Positions 60,252 through 64,000 of a stretch of DNA of 64,000 nucleotides are shown piece by piece; position 1 is the stretch's first letter, and the number at the start of each line of letters is the position of its first letter. Made by a program: the position numbers and the translations under genes. The notes under the pieces are model-generated. The model made no database searches, was not told the origin of the DNA, and worked only from the letters and a program-made list of their open reading frames with translations. Source of the stretch: Anaerolineae bacterium (GTDB taxonomy: Bacteria; Chloroflexota; Anaerolineae; Promineifilales; Promineifilaceae); the NCBI GenBank assembly GCA_030425205.1, contig JAUIAP010000013.1, positions 62,001 to 126,000 of the forward strand. Direction: 5' to 3'.

Positions 60252-62314
60252 CCAAACATTACCTACTCTTCTTCACGCTGCTGTGCCTAATCCTCAGCGC
60301 AACCACGACCGCCCACGCCGATCCATGGGTCATCGACACCACCGTGCACTGGTCGGTCAGCGAAATATGTCAGGATGGATTTATCGCCTATGCGTATGAC
60401 AATCGTTCGGGCATCATCAACAGTTTCGGCATCCCAGCCGACGATGATCGCACGCTGCAAGCCCACCTGCTCAAAGATAACTTCCTGACCACCTACCCAA
60501 CTTCACAATCTGAGCAACGGCTGCTCAACGAGTTTGGCGGTTTTTATAGTGTGAACGATGTCGATTTGAATGCGCATGCTGTTGGCACATTGGGCAACGC
60601 GCTGGTGCTGGATACGGTGAATCGGCCGAATCCCCTCTTTGTCGCATTCAGCAGTGGCGAGCTGGCGCGATGGTACGATGTGGGTGAACTCGATTGGGGG
60701 CAGACGGTGGCGGTTGGCAAACTGGTGGCGATTCGCTCGGGCAATAGTTCGCGCGTGCTCGTCGGTCGCGTCGCCAACTGTGCATTGCCGCAAGTCGGTG
60801 AGATTCGGCGTATGTCAGTCGATAATAGTGGGGTTGAGGGCAATCAAGAATCGGCCGAACCGTCTATCTCTGCCAACGGAATGCGCGTCGCCTTTTCGTC
60901 AGCCGCAACCAATCTTGTCAGCGGTGTCAGCGACATCAACGACGCGACCGACATTTTCATCCGCTCACAGCGCACCGACAAAACCCAACTGATCTCGCTG
61001 GCGGGAAGCCTGTCCCATCCCGTTGCCGCATTTGGACCGTCAACCGAACCAGATATCGCCTATGACGGGGCCCGTGTCGTCTTTTCATCGCTGGCGGGTG
61101 ATGTCGCGCCCGGCAACGACTGTGATAACTTGGACGACAACAACGTGTCGGACGTCTATCGCTGGGAGTGGCTAGGTTCGCCACCATTTGCGCGGCTTTC
61201 GCTGTTCAATTTCCATATCAACGGCAACTTTGATTCTTGTGCGCCGCTCGATGCGGGAACCCACCGTCCACGCATCAACGATGATGATGTCACCATGTCA
61301 ACGGCAACTGTCTTCAACAACATCTCACAAGGCACGATTAACGATCCCAATGGACAAGATGACGTGTTGTTAAACAGGCAGGGGGATGGAGAATCGACGG
61401 TCGTATCAGCACAGGTTTTGCAAACAGGTGGATTGCAGACGGGTAATGGACTGTCCGACTATGGGGACATCGCCGTACTCAATCGCTGGGTCGTTTTCCA
61501 GACGGATGCCAATGATTTGACCCCCGACGATAACAACAATACGACCGATATTGTGCTGATGGACAGCTCTGAGCTGACAACGCGGGCGGGCAATGGTGAG
61601 CTGATATCCGTCACTTCGGATGGTCTACAGGCGGACGGCGCGAGTCAACATCCTGCCATTTCGGGAACGGCCGACCACATCGCATTTGATTCGCTTGCCA
61701 GCAACTTGCACCCCAATCTCACGGCGGGAATTTCACAAGTTTACGTGCGCGACCGCCATTGGCAATGCACCATCTTGCTGTCGCAGTCAGTTGAGGGGGC
61801 AATTGGGAATGGCGACTCCACATTTGCCACAATTTCGGCCGATGGTCGCTACATCGCCTTCACATCGCTGGCCGACAACCTCGTTGCGGGTGACACCAAT
61901 GGCTATGCCGATATCTTTGTCGTTGACCGTGACGCAGATGGCGACGGCGTGTTTATCCTCGACCGCTTCTGCACGCTCGATACGTGGTCGATCAAGCGCG
62001 TCTCCAACGGCATTCGCGACGCGGAGAGCGATGGGGATTCAACCGAGCCAGACTTTGCCGCCAACGGCGCATGGCTGGCGTTCACTTCAAAAGCCACCAA
62101 CTTGGTTGCCGGCGACACAAACGATGTTTCCGACGTATTCGTGGTGTTCAATGGGTATACGGCAGGGGAGGTTCCATTGCAGGTTGGGCTTGTGGGCATA
62201 TCGGTCGAAAAGCCCCCCTTCTCGCTGTTGATTACAGGGATGATGCTCTTTTTGCTCCTATTTAGTACGACAACGAGACTTTGCCACAATCCTACGGCTA
62301 AAGCCGAAGGCTGA
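60248..62314 (+). CDS. exported beta-propeller (TolB/PD40-like) protein with C-terminal membrane segment
   Basis: A 688-residue exported protein (signal peptide ending TTAHAD). From about residue 190 it carries repeated blades of the PD40/TolB type: EPSISANGMRVAFSSAATNLV, ATISADGRYIAFTSLADNLVAGD and EPDFAANGAWLAFTSKATNLVAGD. Each is followed by a D-x-F/Y-V strand (DIFIRSQR, DIFVVDRD, DVFVVFNG). A hydrophobic segment (FSLLITGMMLFLLLF) lies near the C-terminus. The last residues (NPTAKAEG) are encoded by a small inverted repeat, so a repeat seems to have extended the gene. It overlaps the STAND regulator. The role is probably ligand or protein binding. Confidence 0.82.
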   Translation: MTKHYLLFFTLLCLILSATTTAHADPWVIDTTVHWSVSEICQDGFIAYAYDNRSGIINSFGIPADDDRTLQAHLLKDNFLTTYPTSQSEQRLLNEFGGFYSVNDVDLNAHAVGTLGNALVLDTVNRPNPLFVAFSSGELARWYDVGELDWGQTVAVGKLVAIRSGNSSRVLVGRVANCALPQVGEIRRMSVDNSGVEGNQESAEPSISANGMRVAFSSAATNLVSGVSDINDATDIFIRSQRTDKTQLISLAGSLSHPVAAFGPSTEPDIAYDGARVVFSSLAGDVAPGNDCDNLDDNNVSDVYRWEWLGSPPFARLSLFNFHINGNFDSCAPLDAGTHRPRINDDDVTMSTATVFNNISQGTINDPNGQDDVLLNRQGDGESTVVSAQVLQTGGLQTGNGLSDYGDIAVLNRWVVFQTDANDLTPDDNNNTTDIVLMDSSELTTRAGNGELISVTSDGLQADGASQHPAISGTADHIAFDSLASNLHPNLTAGISQVYVRDRHWQCTILLSQSVEGAIGNGDSTFATISADGRYIAFTSLADNLVAGDTNGYADIFVVDRDADGDGVFILDRFCTLDTWSIKRVSNGIRDAESDGDSTEPDFAANGAWLAFTSKATNLVAGDTNDVSDVFVVFNGYTAGEVPLQVGLVGISVEKPPFSLLITGMMLFLLLFSTTTRLCHNPTAKAEG

Positions 62315-62339
62315 TATGCGAAACGCGCTCAAGCGCGTT
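62295..62339. repeat. small palindromic repeats at the gene end
   Basis: CGGCTAAAGCCG (62295-62306) lies inside the last codons of the propeller gene, and AACGCGC-TCAA-GCGCGTT (62322-62339) follows the stop. The composition suggests a dispersed REP-like element that can also terminate transcription. The 289-bp gap to the next gene otherwise holds only one TCGGCCGA copy at 62484. Confidence 0.5.
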
Positions 62340-62603
62340 GGTTGCAGTCTCGTTGCAGTGTTAGTCACCTGCGACAACGAGCGCAGACGAGAGGCTCCTA
62401 GCCATCTTCTTCCTCTGCGTCCCTTGCGATCTCAGCGGTGAAATTTCTTGGTGAACAACTCTAATAGGTAAAGTGGACGTGAATCGGCCGAATTTCACAC
62501 CGATCTATCGTTACCTATTGATGTCTATAACGGTTTGCTTATAATGTAGTTTGAGATGTTTTGAATCTCCACCACTGACCATTGATGTAAGGAGCTTACC
62601 AAC

Positions 62604-64000
62604 ATGTTGAAGCAGCGTTTACAACTTTTGATTGCCTTGTTTATTACTGCCCTAGCCGCCTCTTGTACGAGCCAAGAGGCTGACTTCCAACTCCATGCGA
62701 TTGTTGGTGAGCCAATAGAGCAGGCAGATTCCACGATTACCGGACTGTTGGACGATGATTTTGACTTGGCATCGGCCGAAATTGCGGTTGAGTTTGCGGC
62801 TGGCGAAACGGATGATCCCGGCGCGGCCGACCGCTGGTTTTGGGAACAACGAGCACTCCCAACCAATCAGATTCCCGTTGAACAGCACAATGCAGCCGTC
62901 CAAGCTGAATTGAATAACCTCGACCGTTTTCCACCCTCACGCGCTGGCTGGGAGGAGCTAGGGCCAGCACCCCTTAACGATATTACATTTGCAGGACAAA
63001 GTGTGCAGGATGCGAGCGGTCGTATGTTGACCGTCGCCGTCCATCCCACAAATCCAAGCACCATCCTTGCGGGCTCAGCGCAAGGTGGCATCTGGCGTTC
63101 CACTGACGGCGGCGCAAGCTATACAAGCGTCTCCGACAACATGCCTACGCTGGCAATCAAGGCGATTCGCTTCGCTACCAGCGATCCCAATATCGTCTAT
63201 GCGGGAACGGGCGAGCCGCACGCAAGCACGAGCATTTACGGACGTGGCGTGTTGAAATCAACCAACGGCGGCCAAACATGGACTCAGCTCCCCATTTCTG
63301 GCGCAGGTTGGGATTTTGAATTCTCATCTGTCGCGGGATTGCAGGTCAGCTCAACCAACCCCAACATCGTTTTTGCGGCGACTGCCCACGTTAACACGGT
63401 CGTCGATGCGTTTCAGCCGCCATCTGCCCCGACCACAGGCATCTACAAATCAACCGACGGCGGCCAAACGTGGACACTCAGCAAAGCGGCCACACTCTAC
63501 GACGCATTCCCCACCCACTTGCAGGGCAATGTCGGCTTCCTCGATTTGGAGATGGCACAAAGCAATCCGAATCTGCTCTTTGCGGCCGAGCTTTTTGGCG
63601 GTATTTGGAAAACGACCAATGGGGGCAGCACTTGGTCGCGTATTACGCCGATGAAAGCGGGCGGCGACGCGACATTTCCCGCGAGCGTGCCTTATTTCTC
63701 GATTCCCAATTCAAACACGCTCGCCTATCAACGCTTTAATGCGGCCGCCTACAACGATGTCCCAGACTTCTCACGGATCGAGTTAGGATTATCACAGAGC
63801 AATCCCAACGTTCTCTACGCTGGCTATGCGACCAATGCGTTTCCCGTTGACGTCAACAACAATGGCAACTTTGATGCGCGCATTCAGGCGGGATTGCTGT
63901 TCAAGACAACCAACGGCGGCACGTCGTGGACGTGGTTGGGCGATCTGATCGACAATGTGCCAAACTACTGTGCCTCACAATGCGATTATGACAATATGGT
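62604..64000 (+). CDS. lipoprotein with BNR/sortilin-type beta-propeller repeats, cut by window end
   Basis: An open frame from ATG 62604 (MLKQRLQLLIALF) to the window edge, at least 465 residues, with no stop reached. TAAGGAG is at 62588-62594, 9 nt before the start. The signal peptide ends ALAASC (Cys21), predicting a lipoprotein. Repeated blades GGIWRSTDGGASY, GVLKSTNGGQTW, GIYKSTDGGQTW, GGIWKTTNGGSTW and GLLFKTTNGGTSW are classic BNR/Asp-box (S-x-D-G-x-x-W) motifs of sialidase- and VPS10/HCF136-like propellers. No sialidase catalytic residues can be placed. It is probably a surface binding or processing protein; its C-terminus is outside the window. Confidence 0.85.
   Translation, partial: MLKQRLQLLIALFITALAASCTSQEADFQLHAIVGEPIEQADSTITGLLDDDFDLASAEIAVEFAAGETDDPGAADRWFWEQRALPTNQIPVEQHNAAVQAELNNLDRFPPSRAGWEELGPAPLNDITFAGQSVQDASGRMLTVAVHPTNPSTILAGSAQGGIWRSTDGGASYTSVSDNMPTLAIKAIRFATSDPNIVYAGTGEPHASTSIYGRGVLKSTNGGQTWTQLPISGAGWDFEFSSVAGLQVSSTNPNIVFAATAHVNTVVDAFQPPSAPTTGIYKSTDGGQTWTLSKAATLYDAFPTHLQGNVGFLDLEMAQSNPNLLFAAELFGGIWKTTNGGSTWSRITPMKAGGDATFPASVPYFSIPNSNTLAYQRFNAAAYNDVPDFSRIELGLSQSNPNVLYAGYATNAFPVDVNNNGNFDARIQAGLLFKTTNGGTSWTWLGDLIDNVPNYCASQCDYDNM

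Larger units (their letters stand above)
74..62779. repeat. highly iterated palindrome TCGGCCGA (dispersed, HIP1-like)
   Basis: I counted 86 copies by eye, the first at 74-81 and the last at 62772-62779; one or two are expected by chance in 64 kb. Nearly all are inside genes on both strands, mostly read as Ser-Ala-Glu/Asp and sometimes as (F/I/V)-G-R. Intergenic copies occur at 57437 and 62484. The flanking bases are usually A or T. Dense examples are 13332, 13422 and 13464, and 47110 to 48532. None lies between 24968 and 31941. Confidence 0.9.

Overview
The window reads as a chromosomal segment of a filamentous-type Chloroflexota bacterium (Anaerolineae/Ardenticatenia-like). This is inference from gene content: BTAD/SARP and STAND-type regulators with long TPR tails, a two-domain soluble adenylyl cyclase fused to ATPase and TPRs, CSLREA/beta-helix giants, gingipain- and subtilisin-like secreted proteases, and very large PKD/PA14/calcium-repeat surface proteins. 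There is no rRNA, tRNA, transposase, phage gene or CRISPR array. A palindrome, TCGGCCGA, is scattered through almost every gene (86 copies found by eye where about one is expected), recalling the HIP1 octamer of cyanobacteria.

Layout. 1-9.85 kb: a BTAD-ATPase-TPR regulator (-), a 59-aa protein and a secreted beta-lactamase-fold hydrolase (+), an FAD oxidoreductase (+), a CBS-GNAT protein (+) and a second BTAD-TPR regulator (-). 9.9-11.7 kb: a secreted HExxH metalloprotease (+). 11.8-37.7 kb: a minus-strand block of secreted proteins. It holds a sialate-O-acetylesterase-like PKD/PA14 protein, an amine-oxidase-like pair, a two-component system (histidine kinase, then OmpR-type regulator), a subtilisin-like lipoprotein and two giant paralogues of 2184 and 1986 aa (beta-helix plus long arrays of Asp-rich calcium repeats). 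38.3-45.4 kb: a 2370-aa beta-helix/gingipain-like protein (+). 45.6-49.8 kb: an adenylyl cyclase overlapping an HD-domain gene (-). 50.2-53.5 kb: a four-gene osmoprotectant ABC transporter (+). 53.7-57.3 kb: a metzincin-like secreted protease (-). 57.5-64 kb: a STAND/TPR regulator overlapping a beta-propeller protein, then a lipoprotein with BNR-type repeats cut by the window end (+).

How it fits together. Most of the coding capacity makes exported, surface-displayed, calcium-stabilised hydrolases and adhesin-like proteins. Four of them, with quite different N-terminal parts, end in the same Trp/Cys-rich module of about 430-455 residues, which I do not recognise. The same four plus two others end in a short Pro-Thr-(Ala) motif, then a hydrophobic stretch, then a basic tail, which looks like a C-terminal sorting or anchoring signal. 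The two-component system lies inside this block and is a plausible but unproven controller. The shared module plus tail is the best candidate for an undescribed surface-display system here.
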